Shown here in pieces: positions 22,439 to 33,000 of a stretch of DNA of 64,000 nt (the first letter of the stretch is position 1; every line of letters starts with the position of its first letter). Position numbers and translations under genes: made by a program. Under the pieces are notes generated by a model, which worked only from the letters and a program-made list of their open reading frames with translations, made no database searches and was not told the origin of the DNA. Origin of the DNA: Linum tenue (Eukaryota > Streptophyta > Magnoliopsida > Malpighiales > Linaceae); contig CAMGYJ010000011.1 of assembly GCA_946122785.1 (NCBI GenBank), positions 24,739,007-24,803,006 on the forward strand, given 5' to 3'.

Positions 22439-23799
22439 TGATAGACCATTAATTACACATGTTTTTACCCCTATTCTTAAGCCGTTTGAGATGTAGATTC
22501 TCGTGTTTTAAGCCGATTTCACGCTAGGTTGGGCGTTTATGTCATATTTCAGGACTTAGCATTGGCATCAAGGCGAAGAAACGAGTTTCGGGTCGAAAGG
22601 AGCGAAGTTGGGTCGAAGTGTGCTGGAGGAGGAAAATACCCGGTCATGGGCTCAAATACCCGACCGGGTATTATTTGGAGCAGACCGGGGATTTGTCTCT
22701 TCAGGCGTCGCTGAGAAGCAGAAGGGGGCCCGGGCAGTAATCAAAAATCCCCGGTCGGGGATTCTTAGGCCAGACCTGGGATTTTCCCCTGTTCCTAAAC
22801 GCGCGTTTTGAACATACCCGGTCGACACCCAAAATACCCGACCAGGTATTTCGACCGGGGATCGCGACAGGCAGCTTTTTAAGGGAAAAGAAGGCCAAAA
22901 TAGGGGGGTTCCGAGTTTTGGAGAGAGACAGCGATTCCTAGTGAGAGAAAGTGACGAACCAGAGTTTCCAAGTGCCCTAGCTTGATTTTCATCACTATTG
23001 GAGCCCTGCTTGAGCTTGGAGAAGATCTGATTGAGCACCAGAAGCAGATTATCATCCTTCACAGTATGGTTTCCGCATCTGAGCTAGATTTCCCATCTCT
23101 CTCTATGGAGTAAACTTCTTATTCACCTGGGTATGAAGAACCCTAGATTTGTATGTTAGGTCTGATTGTATGAACCCAAGTACAGATTCTGTGATTTGAT
23201 TATATTCAATTGAGGTTTGAATTGTTGAATGGCATGAATCCTGATCAAATTCCTGTTGTTTCTGCTTTAACCTAGAAAGAGAATATCTGCCTAGGTTGAT
23301 AGAGCACCCTTGATTGAAGGTAGGGAGTTGGTGACTTTAGTCGAGGAGCCAACTCACTATTCTGTACCGAATTCACTTCGGTAGTGGAGGTTTTGTTCAT
23401 TAGGGCCTCAATCTGTTTACTCCGGTGGAGGTTAGTCGCCCGTTGGAGACTCAGATTGAGAGGGTCTGGAGACCTTTAGTCGAGATTTCAGGCTTTTCAA
23501 GAACCTTCCGCAGTATAACTATCATAGAAACTGAATTTGGTAATTTGCAATCCGGCTTAACTGCAGTCTAGGGGGAACCATATCCGGGTGACCTCTCTCG
23601 ACTTGAAAACAACTGTTTAACTGCTTGCTTGTTTGATAGTTTAGACCTGCACTAAAGTTTTACTGCTAGATAATAAGAATTCACTGAGTAGTCATCACAT
23701 CTAGGACCCGGGTTGACATGAAAACCCAAACCCGCTATACTATGCTTTAGGAAGTGGTTACACTTGGCCATTTTCTAGAGTGACAGTAGGAGTGAGTCA
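22439..23799 (+). repeat. 3' LTR, 1361 bp
   Basis: Equal in length to the 5' copy and almost identical, with scattered substitutions such as 22684-22704 and 22930-22990. The few differences point to a fairly recent insertion. Confidence 0.88.
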
Positions 23800-23969
23800 A
23801 ACTTGCATATATAACAATGCAAGACCCTTTGTTGAAATTCATGAAAGCAAATAAGTGAAAAAGTAAATGAAGCAGATATTTTTTAAATTGCATGCATGTC
23901 ACCTAAAATCAGTTGTACCTTAGGTCTTTTTGAGCTTCCATGTTGTTGCTCCCCCCCCCCCCCCCCCAC

Positions 23970-24116
23970 ACACATATTCATCTCCCTCTCCCTCTTTTAG
24001 AACCACTCCATCTCCCTCGTGTGGAACTACTCCCATGATAAGACAATACATAGGATTTGGGGCATTTTCTAGCATTATGTCCAACAATCCTATAGTTGGT
24101 GCAATGCCTCAGGTCT
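23970..24116 (-). pseudogene. MULE transposase zinc-knuckle fragment
   Basis: On the minus strand the segment CTNYRIVGHNARKCP fits the CCHC knuckle (CX2CX4HX4C) found near the C-terminus of MuDR-type transposases, with the second cysteine replaced by tyrosine. It lies directly left of the solo LTR at 24122 and continues the strand of the catalytic fragment on the other side. A long run of C near 23950 ends the readable part. Confidence 0.5.
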
Positions 24117-24121
24117 CTAAC

Positions 24122-25526
24122 AATGGCCAAGTGTAACCAATGAAAGGGACTGCAATATAGTGGCACAAGTAATAAATATCGAATCCACGGGTCTCTAGAG
24201 TTACTATTACTCAGCTTCAGTTCATTATCTAGCAAACTAGATTAAGGATTGATTAACTAAACTACTCTACTAACTAAACTAAGTAAAACTACTAATTACA
24301 GTTTGGGAACTCACTTAGGTATGATTCCCCCTAGCTCCTCAATTAGGTCCAAGTTGCAATTACCTTTGGTTGATCTACTATTGATTAAACTGCGGAAGAT
24401 CCTAAATTAGCTTGGAATCTCTTAAGCTGGCCAAGCCCTCTCAGTCCAACTACCCGGCAGACGACTAGTCTTCACCAGGATAGAAAACTGAGGCTATGAA
24501 CACATAACTCCACTACTGGAATGAATTCCAGTACAAAGCAGTGAATTGATTGACTCTTGCACAACCAATTCACCACTATCAATCAAGGAAGCTCTCTTAA
24601 CCTAATCAGATTCTATCTATCATAGGTTAAAGCAGAAATCAAGAGAATTTGATCAAGATTCAATTGACTCAATAAATCATGCCTCAATCGATTATAATCA
24701 AACAATATAGCATCCAAAACTTCATACAAGAAATATCCTAACACATGGAACTAGGGTTCCTCAAAACCTAAGTGAAGGGAAGTTACTCCATAGAGAAGAG
24801 AGAGACTGCAGAAATCTGATATAGATCTTCAATCTCCATCTCCAAGCTTGATTCCCGAGCTCCAATGGCGAAGAAATCCTCCAAAATAGCTCCAAGAATT
24901 TTCCCAAGTCGCTCTCTCTCTAGGGTTCGTCCCTTGGGTTTGGGAACCAAAACCCAGCTCTCTCCCTTTCCTATGGCTCGAATCTGCCTCAAAAACCCGA
25001 TTCTGGGCGAATTACGGGCTGAATTATGGTCGTAATTCTTCCATGCTCGTATTTTTCCCAAAACACGCGTTTTGGTTAAGTTTCAGTGCACCCAAAGCTC
25101 CTCTCGGCAGTGAAAATACGGGCATGGGAGGGGAAATTACGGTCGTAATTCTCCTGCCCGTAATTCTTCCTTCGCTCCTGTTCAAAGCTTCGTTTCTCCC
25201 TCGTCCGGACTCCAAATTAGTCGCCGTTTGAACCCAGACGCTCGTAGTCTCGTCCTCTTTCTTTTCATGAAAAGCTTGCATGATTATTTGTCCATAAATT
25301 GAGATAGAAATCCATTCTTCTTCAGGTCATGCCCGAGTTTCTTCTCCCTAATCGCCAATTGATCTCTGATTGACTTGAAACTTGCGCCTATGCTTCACTT
25401 TATGTGCTAGGGCCTGAAATGTGACAAAGGAACACAACCTAGCGTAAAATAGGCCAAAGAAGCGACAATACAAGCTTAAACGATCAAGAAACAAAGGGGA
25501 AAACATGTGCAAATATCGAGTCATCA
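24122..25526 (-). mobile_element. solo LTR (1405 bp) inserted in a MULE
   Basis: The perfect 5-bp repeat CTAAC flanks it (24117-24121 and 25527-25531). On the minus strand it starts TGATGACTCG, like the other Athila-type LTRs here, and ends GGCCATT, which is not the canonical CA. The promoter part (about 25020-25180) has repeated AATTACGG / CGTAATT words. No internal sequence remains. Confidence 0.75.
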
Positions 25527-25531
25527 CTAAC

Positions 25532-25800
25532 CCTTGCGATAATAAAGCAATAAGAATTACACTGCATCCAACCCCATCCTTGAATCCCGATTCCTTTTTC
25601 AAATTCTTGAGAAACCATGTCCAATAGCTCTTCTTCTCACCCTCAACAATATCCCATGTGAATAAGAAGATGTGATTGTTTCCATCCTTCCTTACGGCAT
25701 TCAAAAGCATTCGCGGAACCTCGGCCTTTAGGAAGCACCCATCCAACAAATGGAGTACGGTAGTGATGATGGCATGTTGATGATAATGCCTCCTAAAATT
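25532..25800 (-). pseudogene. MULE transposase catalytic-core fragment
   Basis: The minus-strand frame contains LLDGCFLKAEVPRMLLNAV, then RKDGNNHIFLFTWDIVEGE and SYWTWFLKNLKKE, the start of the MULE transposase domain around the first catalytic aspartate. The solo LTR interrupts it at 25531. On the far side only a zinc knuckle follows, so the part with the other catalytic residues is missing. This is a dead, internally deleted copy of a different MULE from the one at 52.8-63.7 kb. Confidence 0.8.
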
Positions 25801-25904
25801 GTGAGATTTAATTTGATGGTGTTGTATCTTTTTATCTTTTTTATGTACATGAGTTGAAGCACTTGATCTCTTATGTTTCATTTTTTTTTGTTTTAAGTAT
25901 AGAT

Positions 25905-27106
25905 AATCTGGTGTGAACCCATGCAGGTTATTCAATTGATTGCATGTCTTGTATTAACTAACACATCTCAAGCCAAGTATAACTAAAGATGGTGTTGTTA
26001 ATATAGTGGTCGACCAAGTTAGTATTCCATGAGTCTTGATAGCCTAGACTACTTCACTTTTTTGTTATCTAATTGATGGGTTTAGGTTTGTTTTTAGAGG
26101 AAAAACTGGTAAAAAATAGCTCAAGAAAGCATAGATAAAATCAGGTACACAGGGCATCACCCTCGCCCTAAAGTATAAGTTTATCATGCAAACGGTTAAT
26201 AATGTCGGTTTATGGAAACAAGGTGCGAGACTCACTTATATGGGGACTATCTTAATGGTCATGCAACTAGCCTCCTCCTAGCATGATCTGTTGGGCCAAT
26301 GTCACATAGATCAGGTTCACCATGCTAGGGATATGACCTAAACCCTCCCAATGGTTTAACCCATCTACACGCTAGTTCGACATGTCGATGGTCACACATG
26401 CATCGCCTTAGCATTACCTATGAGGGACACCCGATTGGAAGGGGATGCTCACCTCGTCCACCAATTGGTCCACTAAATCATTCATCTACCCAATCATGCC
26501 AAACAAATCAATTACATATCATCTCATTCAAACCCTAGGTAGACAATCATGAAAATCACATGAAAAGACAAGTCCAAGCACAATTAACATAGACAAAAGC
26601 ATATAATCACTTGATAAACCCATTTCATTCACAAACCCTAACAAAATACCTTACACATCATAAAACCAAAATATAGGGTTTGGGGATTAAACCCCTAGTA
26701 GTTTAGGTTACTACCCCATAAATGGGGGAAGAAGATACATGAAAGAATTACGAAGAAGACTTGAGTTGGGGGAGAGCTCCCTTCTTCTTGGCTCTGATTC
26801 TTCTCTTCTTCTTCTCTTCCTTCAACTTCTCTCTCTAACTTTTCTCTCAAAACCAAAATTTCACGAAGTGATTTAAGCTCCTTTGTGAAGGGACGGGATC
26901 CCCTATTTATAGAGTTCTGGTAATCGGACAAATTCACGGCTGGATGAGGGATGATCGCAGGCGCAATCTTTGGAGCCAAGGCCGCGATCTCGGGTATATC
27001 TCTTTTGCTCCTTGCTGGATGGGAAGTTTGTGCTTGAGGCTCCAATCTTCGCGGCCGCGATCTCAGCACTGGAGGTTGCGATCTTGATGCTCTGCTTCGT
27101 GCCCTT
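25905..27106 (-). repeat. LTR-like repeat, right member of an inverted pair
   Basis: It is the reverse-complement partner of 17750-18960. On the minus strand it carries GATCGCGGCCGCG words (26940-27080), then a CTATAAATAGGG TATA box near 26910, then the leader. The outer edge touches the next LTR at 27107. ORFs in 26695-27139 are by-products of the GC-rich repeats. Confidence 0.7.
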
Positions 27107-28401
27107 TGATAACTCGATATTTCCACATGTTTTTTCCACTATTCTCAGACTGTTTGAGGGTCGATCTTCGCATTTTAAGCCGATTTCACGCTAGGTTGTG
27201 CTTGTATTTCGTATTTCAGGACTTGGATCGAAAATGAAGGATTGGGAGCAAGTTTCGGGTCAAAAGTGGAGAGTGGACGAAAAGTGGAGCTCGAGGATCA
27301 AAATCCCCTGTCAGCTCATCTCGTCCCCGATTGGGGATATGCATCGTAGGCCGGGGAACACAATAAGAACAACCTTGGTCGGATAGCCTTTTTCCTCGGT
27401 CGAGGATTCTAAGTGGCGGACGTGGAAATCGTCTTCGAGACTTAAATGGCGATGCTACATTTTGGGTGAATCCCCTGTTTGGCCTCCAATTACCCGATCG
27501 GGGAATGAAGCCGGGGATTCCCAACTCAGGCTGTTACAAGCAGAACTCAGGAATTTGGATGGGTATTCCATTTTGAAGCTAAAAACAGAGGTTTAGAGAG
27601 AGAAAGTGACAAAGAGTGAACCTTGAGTGCCCTAGATCAAGTCTCCCCACCATTGGAGCTCGATTCAAGCCTCGAGGGGTGACGATTGATAACCCGGAGA
27701 AGATTTTTGTCGTCTACACGATTATTTCCACATCTGGCATTGCTTTCCACTCTTTCTCTATGGAATAATCACCTCTATCACTTGGGTATGTAAGAACCCT
27801 AGATTGTATGTTAGAAAGAGTTGTATGAACCCTTTGTCATGACTGATGGATTATCTTTTATCCAATTTAGGCATTGATTCATAATTGCTTGAGTCCTGAT
27901 CAAATTCTTGCGATTCCCGCTTTGACCTAGAATGATAGTCTCTACATAGGTTGAAAGAGCATCATGAATTGGAAGTAGTGAATCTACTACTTTAATCGAT
28001 GAGTCGATTCACTGCTCTGTACTGGTGTAGAATCCAGTGGAGGAATTTTAAATCTTATTGCCTTAGTTAGCTTATACCGGTGGAGGTTAGTCGTCTGCCA
28101 GTTTCGGACTGAGAGGGTCTGGAGCACTTTAGTCGAGACTCCAGACTGTTTGAGAACTTTTTGTAGTTTAAGTATCAATCGAATTGACTTAGATGAATTA
28201 CAACTTGGCCTAACCGCAATCTAGGGGGACTCATACCTGAGTGAGCCTTCTTAATACGAAAATAATCGTTGCTTGCTTTCTATTTAATTTTGCTTTGAAT
28301 CAACTTCACTTCAACCAATGAGACCATGAAATTACTTAAAATGACCCTAACCAGTGGATTAGTATGTTTAAAACTCTTTAATTGTGCAGTATTGAGACTC
28401 A
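27107..28401 (+). repeat. diverged Athila-type LTR without partner
   Basis: It starts TGATAACTCGATATTTCC and ends TTGAGACTCA, and aligns over its length with the 1361-bp LTRs (shared blocks include CGATTTCACGCTAGGTTGTG and GTTTCGGGTC). The promoter part has CCCCGATTGGGGA / CCGGGGATT words. No matching 5-bp flanks are visible, so it may be truncated or recombined. Confidence 0.65.
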
Positions 28402-29148
28402 ACCAAATAGTGTATTAAAAATTGTTTTTAAAAATCAAATGAAAAGTCTTTCCCCTAACGATCATATTGTTATTTTAGAATTGTTCTAGAGAACACAGAT
28501 AAAGTTCCAGACATCCCTCTTTACATTGCCTCTCGGCATGGACTTGATAGAGGTGCAACTCGGCCACTGAAGAAGGCGAAGGCTGGGCGAGAGACTATGC
28601 CAACTTACTGCCATGTTTGAAGCTTCAAAAAGCCAGCCCCAGGCCTGGATCAGCATAAAATGAAGGGGCGCACCACTGATAGACTACTTAAGATTCAATT
28701 CAAAAAGGCCCTACTTAGTTGTCTGTAAAAGTTACTTATACTCAATTAACGAGATTATAAGATTGTCTAAAACCCCCCTTAACCTTCGCCAATGTAAAGC
28801 GCGCCATAATAAGAAAAGGAAGAGAGAAAAATCGCAAAAATGTAAGAAATGTGGAACTGTTAAAGAAAGAAGAAAGTTAAAAAAATGGATCTGCCTTGCC
28901 TCTTGTTTAAGAGTCTCTTCATTCATAAATGTTTTGTCCTAAACCTACTATTTTGTTTAGGTGTTTCTTCATCACTTATATGTATTAGGAATTTTATTAT
29001 TACTATCCATTCTACCTTAACTTGGTATATGAATTGGGTTTTCTAAATCTAACTTTAAGATTGTAAAGTCTCAAATACAAATTTCTTAATTAGAAGATTA
29101 ACTTACTTTTATATCAATCCAAGTTATGTATACACTATTCATGACAAG
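28402..29148. other. non-coding stretch, nothing recognised
   Basis: This is AT-rich sequence with a GC-richer patch near 28550-28670. No ORF, repeat pair or RNA signal could be supported. Confidence 0.4.
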
Positions 29149-29156
29149 GTTTTCAT

Positions 29157-29597
29157 TAGGGGTGGCTATACGGTCCGGTCCGGTTAAATTGGCCCAAATT
29201 GATCCGGTCCAGTCCGGTCTTTTTGAAGATATAAGGACCGAAGATTGGATTGGATACAGTCCGGTCTTGATCCGGTCCGGTTTTGATCCGGTCCGGTCCC
29301 AATTCGGTCTTGATTTTACATTGAGATTGTGGGATTTGAGTGGCCTAAGGCCTTAAAGGGTGAGGAGTTGGTTAAGTTTTGTACTAAGTGCAAAGGTTTG
29401 TGACCGTTTATGCAAATTACCCTTAAGTTTTGGGTGTTGAGCTCTCTTATCCGGTCTTTATCCGGTTTTTTACCTCAAATCTAAGCCCAAAGATTGGATT
29501 GGATTGTTTACTATCCGGTCCCGGTCCGGTCTCGGTCCGGGTTATACGGTCCGGTTTCCGGTTTTTAATCCGGTCCCGGTCCAAATAGCCACCCCTA
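29157..29597. mobile_element. non-autonomous hAT transposon (441 bp)
   Basis: Perfect 12-bp terminal inverted repeats (TAGGGGTGGCTA) are flanked by the perfect 8-bp target duplication GTTTTCAT (29149-29156 and 29598-29605). The interior is made largely of CCGGTC / CCGGTCCGGT words. No transposase is encoded. The intact ends and duplication indicate a fairly recent move. Confidence 0.92.
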
Positions 29598-29605
29598 GTT
29601 TTCAT

Positions 29606-30086
29606 CCTAACTTTGAATTAGAGATATGAACCAAAAACACAAATCCATTGATTACAATGTTGTGTCTTTGGTTATATTATATGCGAAAATCGGTTAAGTT
29701 TTAATTGACTCTGGATTGGCATTAAGCTAGTTTTATTTTACAGTTAAATAATCATTTATAAGTGACAAATGTGCGACAAATTGGTGAAAAAAGAAATATT
29801 TTAAAAATCATGCCATACAAGTCTATCTGACTCGAAACATCCGCTTTTGATTCAGAAAAGTAGGCGGTTTTAGCATTAGGAAACGACTGAACCATTGTTA
29901 AATCAAGATTTTATTACATAATAGGTTACTACTAACTTTTTCACTGTAATCAGTCTGTGCGTTAGCGGATTTAAAAAAAAAAAAAAAATCTGCCGGCAAA
30001 CCAAACCCGGTATTTCCTGCGCCTGCCTCTACCGTTGGAATCGAAGTTAAACTCTGCCTCCTGGTAGCGACCTAATAAGTAGTATC
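29606..30086 (+). promoter_or_regulatory. upstream region of the J-domain-like gene
   Basis: This is the non-coding stretch between the hAT element and the start codon at 30087. It contains a poly-A run near 29973-29988 and a moderately GC-rich 5' leader from about 30000. No clear TATA box is seen; the gene may use a TATA-less promoter. Confidence 0.35.
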
Positions 30087-33000
30087 ATGGCTGGAGACGG
30101 AAAGCCTGTTGGCTCATCAATGGCGTGGAAGATGAAAGCCTATGCGTTGCCTCTGCTTCTCTTCACCCTTTCTCTGTTCTATCAACTTGCTGTTCTCCCT
30201 AACTCTTTCCCTCCTTCCCACTACGACGGTGAGTCTTTTATCTAACTTCTGAATTCGTTATACTATTTTTCTTTCGGGGCCAATTGTTGAACTCCATTCA
30301 TTGATCGCGAACTGACAGTGCTGGGGATCAAACGCTATAGCTCAGTTGAAGAAGTGAAAGATGCTTATGAGCGCCTCTCTTCTAAGTGGTACCCTTTTCT
30401 GGTCCAGCTATTTTGTTCCGTTGTAATTGATCCTTACAGGTTTCACTTAAAGGTGGACTTGTTAGATCTTAGAGCAAACTTCTGATTTTTCAGGAGATCG
30501 GGTGAGGAGATTCCTGCAACTGTTGATTTTCTCAAGGTTAGCTTGATCTCTATCATGCGCATATAGAGCTTCTGGCATGATTTTTGGTCTTTTTGCCACT
30601 GAATTTTATGCATGCTTCTTGTCGCTAAGGAGGATGCACTAAAGCCAGAGCAGTATTGGTTGAATTGCTGATGTAATGTGAGTAATTACATAGGGTGGGT
30701 GGCGTAGATTGGAGTTGGTTGTCAGTTGATGTTGTCTAGTGGTTTCAAATTTGGAGATGTATGATACCAAACTATGATTTTCCCTTCAAAGAAGATTTTC
30801 AAACAAAATAACTGATTGAGTTCAGGGCTCGAGAATGTACTATGTCAAATATCTTTGATTGAGTTCAGGGCGTGAGAATGAATTCTTCTCTAACATTTGA
30901 ATTCTGCCTTTTGATGTGTTATCTTGTGAAAATACTTGTTTATGTGTCAATGCAGGTCCGATATGCTTTTGAGTTGCTGACAAATCCCATTTGGAAAAGG
31001 GACTATGACTATTTCGGCATTGATGAGCAACTTGTGAGTGTTCAACTTGCCGATGTTGCTTCATGTATCTTACTGGAAGCTATAACCTCCTTTTTTTATT
31101 GTTGCACTGCAAGAGGTCTGAAATCCCAGCTAATGCAGCAGGGATGATGTCACTGAACAAATTGAACGGCTTGCCCTTTATACTATCTTGCCTTTAATTT
31201 GGTCATCTGTTGTTCTGGTCGACTAAAGATTGTTTTCTGCAGTCGGTTCTTGACGCAGCCAAATTGCAGTATGCTGAAAATAGCTTTTCACATGTGGACC
31301 TTCCATTGATTAATGATACCTCTTTTGGTATGTTTGGTTTTTGTTCCTCCTTCAAAAATTAAATATAAAGTATGAGAAATATCATGCCTGGATCGACATA
31401 GAAATCATATATTTTTCATCTCTACAGGAGATCAAGCTCTAAACGGGATGTCATCTTGGGATGGAGCAACTAATAATTCTAAGCCACTCCTCCTTCTGGT
31501 GTGAATTTCACCCATTACTCTTTAATTTTGATCAGATAACTTCTTATTTCATACTTACACTAACTCGAGTTTGCTTCTATGTGTTTCATTGGTTTGTGCT
31601 CTCTTTCATTAAATATCACTATTAATATCATGTTCCAGTTATACTCCAAAGGAAGCAACCGTTGTGCTAGATTTCTGGAAACATGGAAGCGAATTGGTAT
31701 GTTCTATACTTGGACATATGTCTCCAAATTCCCCCAATATTGTTTAGCTAGTTTGTTTGTCTTTCAGTGGCTTTGTTTATTCGATAAAGTTAGATTATGG
31801 TGGGAGTATCTATATTGACTTTGGATTACCGTTACTAAGTATTTTCTGATGTGCTACATTTCCTATACATGAAGTTTGTTTGCGCTTTCTTCTAGACTTG
31901 TAAGGTTTTCCATTTGGACTCAACATGGTTGTAGCCCAAGTGGTTAAGGTGTTGGACTCACCTGAGGGAGGTTCCAGGTTCAGATTCGCCCTTCCACCAA
32001 GGTTCCCTTGAGGACACCCTTAAGCTTAAAGCTAACTTGAGCACTTAAATTGTCAAGAATCATCAAATTGAAACAGCTGCCATTTCGGCACAATCATTCT
32101 AAGGGATACCGACAGTCATGGTAGTCACAATCCTGAGTAAACGCTTAAAATCGTAGGCTTTTACGAGTTTGCTACCGTAAATTTAATTTGGTTCTATGTA
32201 ACAAAATGGCCAGAGTCGTAAGATTCTTGTAGTGGAGAATAAATGGACCCAGTAGATATATGATTCTGCTCGAGTTTGATGATCAGGCATTGTAATGAGC
32301 CATACCTTTCCCCAGAAGCATGTATGTTGTGAAAATGCAGCATGGATGCTTATGAGGATGGGCTTCAGTTACGCTTTGTAAAACTTTCAACTTATTGTTG
32401 ATAAACTATAACCCTTCCATGTCATAAAATCCTGCAGTTCTTTGGTTAGAGTATGCAATTTCATTTTACACAGGTTTCCTATTCCACATTAAAGCTGTTT
32501 CTAGTGCCTTCGTGGTTAATATCTGTGAGACTGGGTGGTAAATAAGCGTGCCTGATTCTTTCTGGACTTGTTATTTTTGTTAAGATGCTGACCTGTTTTG
32601 ACACAGTCAATATTGTAGATATAATGAAGCTCTCTCATTGATGAATTTAGCATGCTCAATATATTCTAAAGTGAAGAGTGCTTCTTCAATTTTGTCAATG
32701 AGCTGTTGATATTATTGGATGCTGCACATGTTCTTGAGTAGCTGATTTACTTAATGTTTCGAATTCGTTTATTTGTTGGCCCAGCTGATTTTTTGGAAGG
32801 AACTGCTACTATTGGCATGGTGGAAGTTGGTGAGGTTCAAATGGCAACATCATTTGCTGAGAGAAAGCCAACTGGCCAGTTCTTCTTCAGAAATGGTATT
32901 GTTTGATATAATCATTTGTACCTCTGCGAAGGAAACAAAAAGAAATTATCAAGGTGGCTTAAGCTGCGTTATCCATGGTTATAGGATATATCAAGTCTTT

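Larger units (their letters stand above)
20438..23799 (+). mobile_element. non-autonomous LTR retrotransposon with 1361-bp LTRs and 640-bp interior
   Basis: Two nearly identical LTRs of exactly 1361 bp (20438-21798 and 22439-23799) start TGATAGACC and end GTGAGTCA. The flanks are GACTT (20433-20437) and AACTT (23800-23804), a target duplication with one mismatch. The interior of 640 bp has no retroviral domain. Its segment 21840-22000 is homologous in reverse complement to 10617-10840 of the Athila-like element, and it ends with the same hairpin and purine tract (GTGTGGGGGAG). So this is a short deletion derivative that must have used enzymes from a related element. Confidence 0.88.
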
